Shown here: positions 26,560-38,790 of the stretch, piece after piece
Numbering within the stretch: position 1 is the stretch's first letter
Layout: every line of letters starts with the position of its first letter
Assembly (NCBI GenBank): GCA_964023205.1
Contig: OZ026841.1
Span: 25,072,561 to 25,136,560 of the forward strand
Source of the DNA: Lutraria lutraria
Taxonomy: Eukaryota; Mollusca; Bivalvia; Venerida; Mactridae
Length of the DNA: 64,000 nt
Direction: 5' to 3'
Program-made: the position numbers and the translations under genes
The notes under the pieces: generated by a model
The model's input: the letters and a program-made list of their open reading frames with translations, nothing else
What the model was told of the DNA's origin: nothing
The model's database searches: none

Positions 26560-27330
26560 AGGATATGATTTTAATCAGATTGATAAGAATAATTTATCAA
26601 CAGTTCATTAACCTAAGGTTCATGAATTATTCATCAAAATAATTCATCAATAGTTCATGAACCCAAAGTTTGATGAACATTTCATCAATCATAGGTTAAC
26701 GAGCACTTCGTTCCTGTTCATGAACATCATCAGTTCATGAAGTTATGAATTGTTCATAACTGATCACCAGCTGAAGTCCATAAACAATTCATGAAGCTTT
26801 ATGAACTAATTAATTTTGTTAATGAACTTCATCAGTCAAAATTAATGAACCAAGTGCCCAATAAGTTCATGATCATTAATTTTTCTTGACCTGCTTATTT
26901 TCCTTTTCTTCATTAAGACTGCAGGTTAGCCCAGTTTTCGATTTTTTACGTATATTTGTTGAACTGATGCGATAATTGTGCTAATAACCCCGGCGAGAAC
27001 TTCATGAATAAATTCATGAACTAGTTCATGAACTAGTTCATGAATTAGTTCATGAAGGAAAAATGGCCACTTCATGAACAAATAATTCATGAACACATTC
27101 ATGAAATGATTCATGAACACATTCATGAAATGGTTCATGAACAAATTCATGAATTAGTTCATGAACAAATTCATGAATTAGTTCATGAAGGAAAAATGGC
27201 CACTTCATGAACAAGAAGTTCATGAACAAATTCATGAAATGGTTCATGAATCACTTCATGAAATGGTGCATGAACAAAAAATTCATGAAGTTTGTCAAAC
27301 CTTAATTTCAAACCTGAAGTAATTCATGAA
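26560..27330. repeat. TTCATGAA palindrome-rich array, major
   Basis: The 8-bp palindrome TTCATGAA and near variants recur every 8-20 bases, densest at 27000-27290. A larger unit is visible: TTCATGAAGGAAAAATGGCC at 27049 recurs at 27182 (133-bp period). Open frames here (MNHFMN..., HELIHE...) are artefacts of the repeat. Confidence 0.85.
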
Positions 27331-27699
27331 TAAACTTGTAAATTTCCTCACTGAATACCATTGAGGAACATGCCTCTATAACTAGTATGCACAACCACAA
27401 GTACAATATACTGAACTGATCAACTTTTGACATAAACAAAATAATTTCACACAATATATGAGACTTTATTATAGATTTCAAAAAAGTTTCCTTTCCATAG
27501 AAGCAATTCTTGCTAATCACATTTTTCAGTTTTCAGTTCATTAAAACAGTGTTTCTGATGCTGTAAAATAGTATGCATTTTTCAGCAAAACTGAATAATC
27601 GCGCATAAATTTTCCACATTTAAGGGCTTAAGGCCCTATCCACAACCACCCAAAAAAACCTGAATACTAAGACAATAAGGAAGATTTTCCATACAATAA

Positions 27700-27945
27700 C
27701 CAAGCAAACAAAATACCAAAACTATGACCTTCGATCTCCAAGCGTGACCTTGATCTTGAAGCTACAGCCATGGGAGTTGTGTGTGACACAATGATGGTTA
27801 ACATTTGTGGTAAGTTATTACAAAATCCTCCTATGAATGAAGTTACAGAATGGACATGATTTCGGACAGACAGACAGACAGACAGACTAAAGTGACTCCT
27901 ACAATTAGCCCCCATTATTTTAATATAGTGGGGGTATAATAAAGT
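27700..27945 (+). repeat. 3' part of an interspersed repeat with (GACA)n and hairpin end
   Basis: GGACAGACAGACAGACAGAC, AAAGTGACTCC, then GCCCCCATTATTTTAATATA, GTGGGGGTATAAT. The ending is of the same type as at 55225-55256 and 59795-59888. Confidence 0.55.
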
Positions 27946-28022
27946 TTATAATATTGTATTCTTCAAAACTACATTGTCTTCATAATGAAAGCATAAAAAC
28001 AAATTTACTGTGAATAAAAAGT

Positions 28023-28327
28023 TTTGTTTGTTTCATCGGGTTTTACGACATTTTCAACATTATTTCAGACATGTCGTAGCAGGCAGTTATCCTAACCAAT
28101 ATTCCTGGACTTCATTTAGGCCTTAACCAGTACTAACCACATTCTATCCGTAAGCTTCTGCCAAGTTACCCCACATAATTTAGAGGTCACAACAGGACAA
28201 TTTAACAAAGGATGTAATATATCTTCAGTCAAATTTGTCACGGAAAGTGTGAACCTTGCCCAGTGTTCGAACTCATAACCTCTTGATCATCAGACAAACA
28301 CTCTAACCACTGAGCTAGCCAGACGGG
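28023..28327 (-). mobile_element. tRNA-derived SINE, copy 1
   Basis: On the minus strand the head (28327-28245) reads CGCCCGTCTGGCTAGCTCAG, TGGTTAGAG ... GGTTATGAGTTCGAACACTG, with tRNA-like A box (TAGCTCAGTGGTTAGAG) and B box (GAGTTCGAACAC). The body holds GGATAACTGCCTGC and GTTGAAAATGTCG. The same body with a diverged head occurs at 51111-51346. It is a SINE, not a functional tRNA gene. Confidence 0.7.
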
Positions 28328-28359
28328 CGAACAAAAATAGACTTTAACAAGAAGTGTTT

Positions 28360-28712
28360 GAAACATGGATGCTCCTAATGGTCAACTGGACAGCAAGACC
28401 TTGGCCTATTTAACTCCAAAATCAATAGGGGTCATCTACATGTGATGACCACCCACCCAACCAAATCTAAAAGTGGTTATGCCAAATAGTTCTCTAGTTA
28501 TTGATCAGACAAGGGTTTTGTGCTGAAGGTCTAGTCACTGAGACCTTGACCTTTGATGTTCTGACCTCAAAATCAATATTGAGTTATCTACATGTGAACT
28601 GCGATGACCGACCTCACAACCAAATCTGAAGAGCTAAGGCCAAAGCATTCTCAAGTTATAACCGTTATGTGCAAAACAATATACCCCATTTCTTCGAAAG
28701 GGGGCATAATTA
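28360..28712 (+). repeat. Interspersed repeat, ~145-bp units
   Basis: CAAAATCAATAGGGGTCATC, TACATGTGATGACC and CCAAATCTAAAAG recur as CAAAATCAATATTGAGTTAT, CTACATGTGAACTGCGATGA and CCAAATCTGAAGAG. It ends ACCCCATTTCTTCGAAAGGG GGCATAAT. Inverse relatives lie at 32945-33113. Confidence 0.55.
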
Positions 28713-28719
28713 ATTATTA

Positions 28720-31160
28720 CAAGTAGCTTCCAGAATTATAGCGCTAATTATATATTCATTAATGAAAACATATTTCAGAATTATCATATTAATGATAAAA
28801 ATTGTGACATAAAAAACTTAATTAAAACATATTCTAAATTCTACATGTATACAAATGGGGTCATACTCATAGTATTGACAAATGAAATTACAATATTAAA
28901 TTGAAACTAGCAGTTCATCAATGGTTTAAAAGAAATGCAAATCAGTTCCAACATTCAATACTGTACATTATAATTATATTCCCAGAATGTTAATAATACT
29001 CGCATGATGGCATCATGCATTACACTTCCATATTATGTCAGTAATTCAGGATGGACACTTAAACACTTGCTGAATATTTAGCTTTTTCCAAGGTTTCAAT
29101 TTCTAGAGCCAGTGCAGCCTAATTGCCTGGAGACTCGAATTTTTTCTCATTCCTATTTTAGTTAAAAACTTCATCCATGGTGAGAAGTCAGAAAGTTAGG
29201 TACACATTTGCTTCTTGTGCTCATTTAATCACTTTCATCTAGTGTCGGAGAGCATTCCAACAAACTACCACAGTGTTATCTAGAGTTTCTTTAGGCTTTG
29301 AAAACTTTTTCATCTTAGAGAGCTCTGCTGAACCATTCAGTTCCAAGGCCATGCTGAAATTGACAAATGTATTCAAGTGAATTTTCACTACCGGACTGTT
29401 AATAATACCTACACGTAGTATACTTGACTGAGTAATGTAGTCAGAGTCCTAAGTCTATTTTGTAAATTTTGATGTTAGCTTTTAGAAAAAATACCCTTCT
29501 AAGTATTACAATGTTTCACACAAGCTGGGACATAATATCTAAAATAGTAATTTCATTAGATGAGAGTAAAAAAATGTTACGAATAAATACAGTATCCGCG
29601 ACATGAAAATAAATGTCACACGTTTTCGCGATTTTTAAAGCATTTCAACAAGTTGGCATCATTGCGTTGTGGGGATAAAATTATACAATCTGTGCATTGA
29701 TATTAAGAAAATATTAATATAAGTGACAAGCAAAAGCCTTATTCAAATGCTAAAATGTATTGAGAATGGACAACTGACTCACGCAGAATTCCGTTCAGGT
29801 CACAGCTCGTCTTTTCTTTTCAAACGACACTGGAACAAAATTTCTTATCAACAGACGAAATCTTCACTTTTAGAAACAATGTTACACTTCAGTTCGACAG
29901 TGCCATTCTAAAATATCTTCACTTGGCAGAAGAATATACATATTCTAATACTGCGCGCAACCTTCTCCGTGTGCCATTTTGTCCTTGAATTAAGTCAGTA
30001 TCATCCAGATGTTTGTGATTACGTCATCCAGACGTTTGATTACGTTCAGCACTCCAGCATGTACATCAATATTCAATTAGGCTACCTAAATCGGGTTATC
30101 ATTGAACAAACATGAAAGCAAGTCATATTTATTCACAGAATGTTCAAGACTGGTCAGTATAAAATAATTTGTCAGTGGCGAGTTCGTACTCAGGCATTTT
30201 CGTACCTCATTACGAAATAAACGTCTATATTTTCTAGATTTTTTTTTAAATTGGTCAGAACATACAATGCCTAGTGCTTGGACATTTTGTTTGTAGCATT
30301 GTTTAGTGGACCTATACTAAGTTTGTTTAAATTATGGCACTGGGGTCAAAATTAATTGGTACCACCCAGGTATAAAAATTTACATCTAGGCTTATGTAAT
30401 TTGATTTCTTACCAGACTGTTTCCAGTGTATATAGTCAGTACCCCGTTTACCGGTGTTATCCAAATAACGGTGCATCTTATAATATCCGTAATTTACACT
30501 CATCATGCATAACTTACCATTGTCAACAAAGTAAAACGTCATTTTGAGGATAAGTATGCATTAAAATTTGTTTTGTATTAAAAAATACACGAAATAAGAA
30601 TGATTCAATAAAAAAACGTAGCTTTTCTTTGAAAAACGAGATTTCTTTCACTGCCGTCTGCATTTTTGAATGCAGGTGCTCGTTTTTATGTCACTTCCGA
30701 TATAAAATAGTTCTGTGTTGAAATTATTGTTTGGAGTTTAACCCAGCATAATAATATCACTCCTACATTATGACGCCATGTGACCTTCAGAGGTTTCTAC
30801 TTGTGCATTGTTATTAAGATCATTCGAGGAAAGAAACATGGCGACCGACTGCATTGTATTTATTTATTGTGGGCACTAGATTAGTACAAATTTTGAACAT
30901 TTGACTGTTGGCATTTGTAAAAGAGATGTGTACTAATAAAAGAAAATAGTTGGTTCACGTCAGTGATTTTTTTTTCTTTGTTCTATTTCCGTTCTAAATT
31001 TAGCAACACCGTTATTTGGTACCACCTGTATATCCCTTGTAATGCCATTAGTCAGTTTGTTCTGATATATCAGAAAATAGAAGTTGTGAAATATTTCAAG
31101 TGCAGATGTCATTTTAGATAATGATTTCTTGCCATTGTGTTTCCAGTGCATGCCTATATC
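28720..31160. other. No supported gene
   Basis: Two related short stretches (GATTTCTTACCAGACTGTTT CCAGTG near 30407 and GATTTCTTGCCATTGTGTTT CCAGTG near 31122) each lie close to a GGTACCACC motif. This suggests one more old repeat. Nothing else recognised. Confidence 0.45.
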
Positions 31161-31165
31161 AATTT

Positions 31166-31438
31166 GATATTCATGAATGTTTTTGACAATTCATGAATGT
31201 TTTTGACAATTCATGAATATGTATTTGATATTCATGAACTTTTTGTACAATTCATGAACTTGTTCATGAAGTGCTTCATGTTCATGAATAAATAATTGAA
31301 CTTCATGAACTTTATTGTTCATGAATTTCTAATTCATGAATATGTATTTGATATTCATGAACTTTTTTACAATTCATGAACATATTCATGAAGTTCTTGA
31401 AGTTCATGAATAAATTCATGAACTTCATGAACCTTTTT
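31166..31438. repeat. TTCATGAA palindrome-rich array, minor
   Basis: The same octamer (TTCATGAATG, ATTCATGAAC) in a shorter array 4 kb from the major one. The opening units are tandem (TTCATGAATGTTTTTGACAA twice). Confidence 0.8.
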
Positions 31439-31939
31439 CGCAGGGGAATTTAAAATCAAGCCTTTTCGTGCCTTTGTACCGCGTTCCCGAAATTGTCTGA
31501 CCTGGGACATTTTGGCAGATTCCATTGAAATTTCTGACAATTGTGGAGCTCAGACTGCATTTTTCAAAGGGAAACTATATTATATTCTTGAAGGAAAATG
31601 GGTTAGCTACACGGCGATGTGCATTGTTTTAGAATTGCTTCCATTTTAAACAAATGCGCAGTGGAAAAGCGGACCTGATTAGTTTCTTGAGCTGTTGAAT
31701 GTTACTTTGTCAATATATATAGAGTAAGGTGATTTTATGGGTCAAAACTTATGTGCCGAATCCCTTTGGTAAGTGTGTGTCTATCTCATCGACAGCACAT
31801 CGTTTCGGATTACCCATTTGGGAATATTCCCCCATTCCTGCACAAGGGCGTAAATCAGATCATGGAGGTCGCCAGGGGCTGCGGGTCGCCCCTTCTCAAC
31901 AGTCAACAGACAGTTCACCTAAGCATCATTTCTGGGAAT

Positions 31940-32100
31940 AACCAGTACTAGACTCCCATCCTCCATAAGCAACAGTCTACTTTCACACATAAAGAGACGT
32001 GGTCGGTAGCTGGGCTCGAACCCATGACCCTCAATCAGTGAGAGGTTACAGTGATTTGAAGTCAGCAACCTTAACCACTCGACCATGGCGGCAGGTCTGC
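31940..32100 (-). mobile_element. tRNA-Ser/Leu-like SINE head
   Basis: On the minus strand GCCGCCATGGTCGAGTGGTT, AAGGTTGCTGACTTCAAATC, then a long variable arm (CACTGTAACCTCTCACTGATTGAGG region) and GGGTTCGAGCCC. This is a class-II (long variable arm) tRNA fold, but the anticodon stem is mismatched and the sequence continues into a SINE-like body (ACCGACCACGTCTCTTTATG). The body may extend down to about 31730. Confidence 0.6.
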
Positions 32101-32944
32101 ACATAGAATAATACACTATCATTACATAACATAAACTGGGATTTTTTGTTTTGTTTCACTTGGGTTAAGAGTCTCAACAACAACCAGGGTCATTTGGTGA
32201 TTATTCCAGCTTTAACTGTTGAGACAACCCCTTGAAGACAAGTGGTTAGGAGCTAATGATAACTACATTGTAGTTAGAGACCATAACAAGTCGACCATGT
32301 AGGCCTTCTGTACAGACCTACTCGTTAATCAGTTTTACATGTAATTTACATTACCTTCCGAAATATAATACTGTATTTTCATTTATTTTTGTTGGGCTCA
32401 ATTTTTGTGGTTTTTACTAAAATGGCTATTTCTTGGAGACATATATTCTTGGATTTTGATTAAAAAAGCCTTATCTCTGCATTTAAGTTCGTGGAGATTT
32501 TACTTCGTGGATGAGCCGACCCACGAAATACACGAAATTAAATCCCCAACGAAAATTAATGATTCCACAGTACATTGTAAGAGCAAACACCTGATACTTT
32601 AATTATTAAAGTGAAAACTTGAAAATGTAATTGTAACTCAATAAATTAATTATTAATGTAATTGAACCCCAGACCTAGTGAGTACAAAATACAACATTAA
32701 GTTCTTTTATACTATTTTAATGTAAAGATTATCACACATGATAAAGTATGTATAACAATTTACATAACAATTTCATCATAAAACAAGAAATAAAACAAGT
32801 TATAGTCAGAAATAAAAATAATAATATATAATACCATGACATTAATGTTATCATGTGACTTCAGTAAACAGTCATATCAAATTGATGACCAAGTTACTTC
32901 TTAATTATGCCGCCTTTAAAGAAACAGAGTAAATGCATATTGCT

Positions 32945-33113
32945 TTGTACCATGTCGGACGGTCTGTCTATCCTAACAAGACCTAGACTAACCAATACTA
33001 AGAGAACAATCCGTCCTACGATCCTCAAACATGGTAGCAATGTTGGTTAATGCATTTAGATGACCCCTATTGATTTTGAGATTAGTAGGTCGACAATCAA
33101 GATCCTAGGGACC
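32945..33113 (-). repeat. Fragment of the 28.4 kb repeat, interrupted by the TTAA element
   Basis: The inverse contains CTAATCTCAAAATCAATAGG, GGTCATCTAAATGC. The piggyBac-like element begins at its left boundary in that orientation (TTAA at 33114). Confidence 0.5.
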
Positions 33114-33117
33114 TTAA

Positions 33118-33633
33118 AGGGGCATGCCCTGGGACTGAAGCGTCTCGAATAGCAATCAAATTGGTATCATTTTAATGTCTAAAACAATTAATGAAAACCC
33201 CGAAAATATTTACAAAATATCCCGATAGTTTACTCAAAATACACATTTCAAGATTTACCAAACTGGCCGATTTCGGCCTCAGAAATTATTCGTCATTTTC
33301 ACAACTCGACCCTTTCGGGATATATCAAAATCGAAGATATCGCGGGAAAAATGTCAACAAACTGAAATTGTAAGTATTCCTCATGTTATGTTCACATGAA
33401 AGGCAGCGCGCATGCTCAGTTAAACTCCCAGATGTATCGGAAGTATCGTTGTCATCAATAAAAGGCTTATAGCCTTTTATTCAAACTGACATACAAATAC
33501 CGACGCGCGCGTTATAGGGTCATTTTTGAACACACATTCTTCTTTGACTTTTCAGTAATAATTGGTTTAACGAGTGACAAACATATTTTTGGTGTACAAT
33601 AAGAAAGACACAGCAGTTCCTGGGCATGCCCCT
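33118..33633 (+). mobile_element. piggyBac-like non-autonomous element (TTAA-flanked)
   Basis: TTAA at 33114-33117 and 33634-33637 flank a 516-bp segment whose ends are inverted: AGGGGCATGCCCTGGGACTG at the left and the inverse of CAGTTCCTGGGCATGCCCCT at the right. TTAA target duplication is the mark of piggyBac-type transposition. An internal palindrome AATAAAAGGC-TTATA-GCCTTTTATT lies at about 33458-33482. It sits inside another repeat related to 28.36-28.71 kb. Confidence 0.7.
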
Positions 33634-33639
33634 TTAAAC

Positions 33640-36170
33640 ACAAAAACATTGTCCAAACAATGACAGGAAATTACTATCCAGAAGGCGTTTAGGGGGCATA
33701 CATGTTTCATAAGCACCTCTTGTTCAGATCTTGTAAAGTATACATATTTACAGTTTTGAAGTGGAGTAACTGGATTTATCAATTTGGCATGGCCTGAGTA
33801 CATTAATCTGAATTATGCACCAAATTTCTGACACTTTATAACATACAGTACTTTTTATAATAATTTCAATTAGGCATATATAGATTTGTCAACTAACACA
33901 AATACATGTATATAAATATGACAACAGTACAAACCAGTATCATAAGAAACATACTGAACAATATTACATACAAGTACAGTACAATCTCTCCAGACAACCT
34001 CCTTTCAACAACAACTTCATTTTTTCCCACAACACAAATTAACCATCAATACAAACTTGCAACAACATCTAAACAACAGCATAATTTTGCTGCTTCCAAA
34101 GGGTGTTGCTTTGGAGAGGTTGCTCTGTACATGTATATCTCTATTTTGAGCTTTTATGCAAATACTCTGAACATTTAATATTTAAACAACTTATAGTAAT
34201 CTGGAAGCCTAAGTGATTCAGTATTTTTTATCTCTCAACAAGTAAGATATAATTACATGCCAACACCAATCAACGATGTTGCAAGAATTAATGAAATAAG
34301 GAAATGAATCAATACATTATTCCAAGATAAAACATGTTTGGCTGTAACATAGCAATTATAATGGCCAATTATGACACAAAGGATTTGTTCAAATAAATGG
34401 GAGCATAATCTAAGAGCCAAATAAGAATGCTGTTACTGTCCTGTTCAGGTCAAAACGTGCATACATCAAAATTATTTATCTAGTAAGAATTAAAGGGGCA
34501 TACCCTACAACTGACAAATATTCTGTGAAGGTGTAAAAATGTGCTAGATGTATATGTAAAACAATATATAATGGATAATTGCAGGAAGAACATGGGTCAT
34601 AAAATGACTAGTTTAGGTACTAGCCACAAAAAACATAGCTATGAATAATAAATCACTTCCACCCAAAAATTTCCATGACTAAATGTATGTGTCACAAATA
34701 CATATTTTTTATGATTTTATTTCGAATTGGATGAATTTTTGGCTGAAACTTTCATTGTCGGCTTTTTTCGTTACAAGCTTCTAATTTATCATCATTTTGC
34801 CTTAATTCTCAATGCATCAAGTTGTAGGGTAATTCCCATTGTTTTATCACTTGAGCATTAAGTTACATACATGTGATATAACTCTTGCCCAGCCATAGTC
34901 CTGCTTATTGCTAAACATTCAACTCTTACATGGGATTGTTAGAAGCATAAAAGCATGTTCAGGCAGAGGTTGACATCAGGGATTGGACAAAACACCATTT
35001 CTGACTTGGAGATTAGCTCAAAAGTATTCTGACACAGAATAGAGTTTATCTTTAAAAGACTTAAATTTTAATCCCAGTGACTGGGCAGCTATAGAAGAAC
35101 AAGCCTCTTCTTATTTACTTTAATTTTTGTGAAACTTGGTGATTCAAAAACTTCAAAGCAAATCTGAAGGGGCAACAACTCAAAGGATTGTCATCGTTTT
35201 TTAAAAAATCTCACGGTAAAGCAGTCTTAATCATTTCCTCACTATTGTAGCCACCCCAGTATAAAGACCTGTTTATTTGGTCCCAAAGATGGTATACTGA
35301 GGTTATATTATAGTAAGAACAGGCCATTTACAAATAAATGCTGTACTGATTTCATACCTGTAAGAACGGAGCGAAAAAAAAATGACAAAAGAAATTTTAC
35401 TGTGATGACAGTATAGGCGACCACAGTTCCATACTGATAAGAAAAACAAATAAAAATTTCAAGATTGATATAAAAGAATCAGTCTATATAATCATATATA
35501 TAATGTATCTAGACAAAGTTTTAATACACAAATACTTCAAAGTTTATTTATATGCAATGCAATATATTTTCATGTAGTGTAATGTCCTTCTGCATTATGA
35601 ATGTTAATTGAAACCATTATCAAAAACAAAAAAAACATTTGTCTGTCACCTATTCTGTACAAATACAAATGTATCAGCATTCACTTAATAGTGAATGAAC
35701 AATCTCAGCTTTCTTTCCTTCACCTCATGAATTCTTTGATCCTCACATCTCGGCCAAAATGTAGACGAAAGCAGTGAAAACACTGCTATGAGTGAGAGAC
35801 ATGCTGACAGTTGACCTAAAATAGGAAACATGTCAGAAAGCCAGCTATGAAGTTACCACATCACTTTTAGATATTTTGTAAAATATCCAGTGAACCATCA
35901 GGTTACAACATTACCCATAGATATCACATACCATAACATTCTGTAATCTGAAAAAAAGTAATTTCAATTAGTAACACCAAACCTCCACATACATTGAATA
36001 AGTAATACTTACCTTATTTGTCATTTTTTAATGAGTAGTACTTAGCATCTAAGTACTTTGATAATAATAAGAATCTAAGAAGTCTTAATGAGCAACACTT
36101 TATACTATTACTTAAACAATTTGAATGAGCATAGTTATTTGAATGAGCAAATAGAAAACTAACAAAAGAG
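33640..36170. other. No firmly supported feature
   Basis: Contains one minus-strand exon-like segment (35815-35685) discussed under findings. Otherwise AT-rich and featureless. Confidence 0.45.
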
Positions 36171-36173
36171 TAA

Positions 36174-36275
36174 TACAAGAGGGCCATGATGGCCCTATAT
36201 CGCTCACCAGAAAAAAGACTCTGGGAGAAAATTATAATGAGCCTATGTAAAATCAAGTGACCTGGGGGACTCTTA
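36174..36275 (+). repeat. Truncated 5' end of a family B-like element
   Basis: TACAAGAGGGCCATGATGGC, CCTATATCGCTCACCAG and then GCCTATGTAAAATCAAGTGA match the start of family B. The core units are missing. Confidence 0.65.
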
Positions 36276-37075
36276 CAGGTTAGAGGCTTAAAAAGATGGC
36301 GCTACTCAAATGATATTTTTGGATACAATATTCTCAGAACAAAAGGCAAACAATGGACTTATGACATCAGTGAATTACACTAGTACAATGATAGTGCCAA
36401 TGATAGTCAGACTCGGCAATTCTATCAATTTTATAAAATTCAAACAGTATGATTATCGGCTATATCACGTATAATCAAATATGTCTGTATTGTGGCATAT
36501 TGTATCAGAACTTCACTCTCAATAATAAATGCAATTAATCTAATCTTAATAAACCAACGTGACAGTCTGTATAGATGGTGACAACTTTACAAACATGATA
36601 AATTAATTACTTCAGCACAATGGAGCAAGTACACAAGAGCGAAATTCAATTTAAAATATGACACTGCTCTTGAAATACAAGATGTCAGCTGGAGTAATAC
36701 TCACATAATATCAAGATATCTTCCCTCTAAGCACTCAAATTCACATAGAATGCTGAGAACTGAACATAATAATTCACATAGGGTTCAGAGTTTTTTCTTA
36801 GCGGACGTTCAGGGTCATTCAGAGATTTCTTAAAATGTGATTTTTTTCTAGTCTCAAATTGGAACTAAATTCATTTACCTGATTCAAGCTACTTAATGTA
36901 ATATTTGAATTCACAAACCTACCCAGAATGCCTCATTCATGCCACTTAACAGAATATTTGAATATTCATGAACCTACCTAGAATGCCTCATTCATGCCAC
37001 TTAACAGAATATTTGAATATTCATGAACCTACCTAGAATGCCTCATTCATGCTTACTTTACATAATATTTGAATA

Positions 37076-38068
37076 CAGTTGAATCTCGTTATCTCAAATT
37101 CCTAGGGACCGTGGAAATTAGTTTGAGATAAGCGAAATTTGAGATAAACAAATATTGTATAATTATACATTTTTAAAGTATTTTTGTGTATAGCCTTTAT
37201 TACAATGCTTATATGTTACTTTCGTTTTGCTTGAATAAATCACGTACATACGTAGAGAAGAAACAAAATATGCATCATTCATAATAATTCATATTAATCA
37301 ATGTCCCAACTTCAGATATTTTTCACAAGAAAGAGTATGTTAGGTCAAATTTTGGGCTGTAATATAATAAATTATCACGCATATTGAAATTTGTTGTAAG
37401 AATTCGAAAACACGATGAGTCTAGCTTCACATATTTTCGGATATGTACGCTTTCCGTACACAAAGTAAGATGAGCGTGTTCCTTGCAAAGTCGATCATGC
37501 TTTCGGAATGAATTATTTTTATCAAGCTATGATCATTTTGCTAAGATTGAAATCCAACACTGTCAGAGGTGGCGAGTAATCGTACTCGATTTTCAACTTA
37601 AACCTACGAGTATCATAGTGTTCGGATGGACACTGCAGCTGAAGTCATACATGTACGTGATTGCGTACTACTAGTATTTGTTTACCCTACCTACCATAGT
37701 TTTAATTAAGTCAAATACAATGTACCAGATATTATCATGCTACACTACACTTACGGTTTCCGTTTGTCACACGATTGTAAATCTCCCGGAGCATTAAGTC
37801 CAATTAGCAAAATGTCACAATAGGTGTGAAAGCGTCCATTGTTCGTCGATCAGCTCCAACTTTGAGATAAACATCTCAAACTACATGTTAATTAGAGTTA
37901 CGGGGACAGAAATATACTTTGACATAAACGAAATTTTGAGATAAGTGAATTGGAGGTAAGCGGATTAATTTCATATAGATAAAGAGCAAAAAAATCGGGA
38001 CCCAAAGAAACAGTTTGATATAACCGAAATTTTGATATAAGCGAGTTCGACATAACGAGATTCAACTG
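37076..38068 (+). mobile_element. TA-flanked TIR element inside the minisatellite
   Basis: 993 bp with ~20-bp terminal inverted repeats (CAGTTGAATCTCGTTATCTC; the inverse of the right end reads CAGTTGAATCTCGTTATGTC). Subterminal GAGATAAGCGAAATTTGAG-type repeats lie inside both ends. TA duplications at 37074-37075 and 38069-38070. Removing it restores TTTGAATATTAATGAACC, a sequence found in neighbouring minisatellite units (e.g. 38117-38134). It is pogo/mariner-like by its CAGTTGAAT ends and TA sites; no transposase ORF. Confidence 0.8.
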
Positions 38069-38342
38069 TATTAATGAACCTACCTAGAATGCCTCATTCA
38101 TGCTTACTTTACATAATATTTGAATATTAATGAACCTACCTAGAATGCCTCATTCATGCTTACTTTACATAATATTTGAATATTAATGAACCTACCTAGA
38201 ATGCCTCATTCATGCTTACTTTACATAAGATTTGAATATTCATGAACCTACCCAGAATGCCTCATTCATGCTTACTTTACATAATATTTGAATATTCATG
38301 AACCTACCCAGAATGCCTCATTCATGCTTACTTTACATAATA

Positions 38343-38790
38343 CAGGGTGTCCCAAAAGAAAGGTAACACTTTCATACATGTTTAATTCCCCTTTAAATTG
38401 CAAATGAATACATGATATTCATATAGATATGTAGATCAAAGATGTAAGTTTTTTGTGTTAGAGAATCTTATGAATATATTCAGTATTTGCAATTTTATAC
38501 AAATTTGAGAACAAAAGTGCATTTTTCATCATTGACGTTGTTTTAGTAATTTATGACGTTTTTGATGTGACGACTTTTCATCCTTTTCACTTATCATACA
38601 TGCACACTGAAATGTTCAATCACTTAAATACACATGTCTCTGTTGGACTTTCTTTACCATGCATTTGATTTGTTTCAATCACTGAAAGACACTGTATTTT
38701 CAAAGATGAACGGTCCAATTATACCATGGCACGACATTGCACACTGCGAGTTTCTCACTGTGTGGTGGTCTCTCCGCATAACATTAGGTC
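38343..38790 (+). mobile_element. Second insertion in the minisatellite, mariner-like left end
   Basis: Begins CAGGGTGTCCCAAAAGAAAG right after TA, a start typical of mariner/Tc1-type ends. The minisatellite resumes at about 38791. No matching inverted repeat is visible at the right, so the right end is lost or rearranged. An internal 62-codon open frame is not recognisable. Confidence 0.5.

Noticed and set aside
26926..27247. Open frames reading MNHFMN and HELIHE repeats
   Set aside because: They are translations of the TTCATGAA array, present in several frames and on both strands, with no independent coding sign.
27866..27890. CRISPR-like or regulatory array from GACAGACA repeats
   Set aside because: A simple (GACA)n microsatellite in the tail of an interspersed repeat. 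CRISPR arrays are not expected in this eukaryotic context and none is seen.
28245..28327. tRNA gene on the minus strand
   Set aside because: A and B boxes are present, but stems are imperfect and the sequence continues into a body shared with 51.1-51.35 kb, so it is a SINE.
32000..32100. Functional tRNA-Ser/Leu gene
   Set aside because: The anticodon stem around GACTTCAAATC is mismatched, the loop does not give a normal Ser or Leu anticodon, and SINE-like sequence follows.
33906..34178. 90-codon Thr/Asn-rich frame
   Set aside because: Low-complexity translation of an ACAACA-rich stretch (a similar one lies at 60.69-60.85 kb), with no conserved domain.
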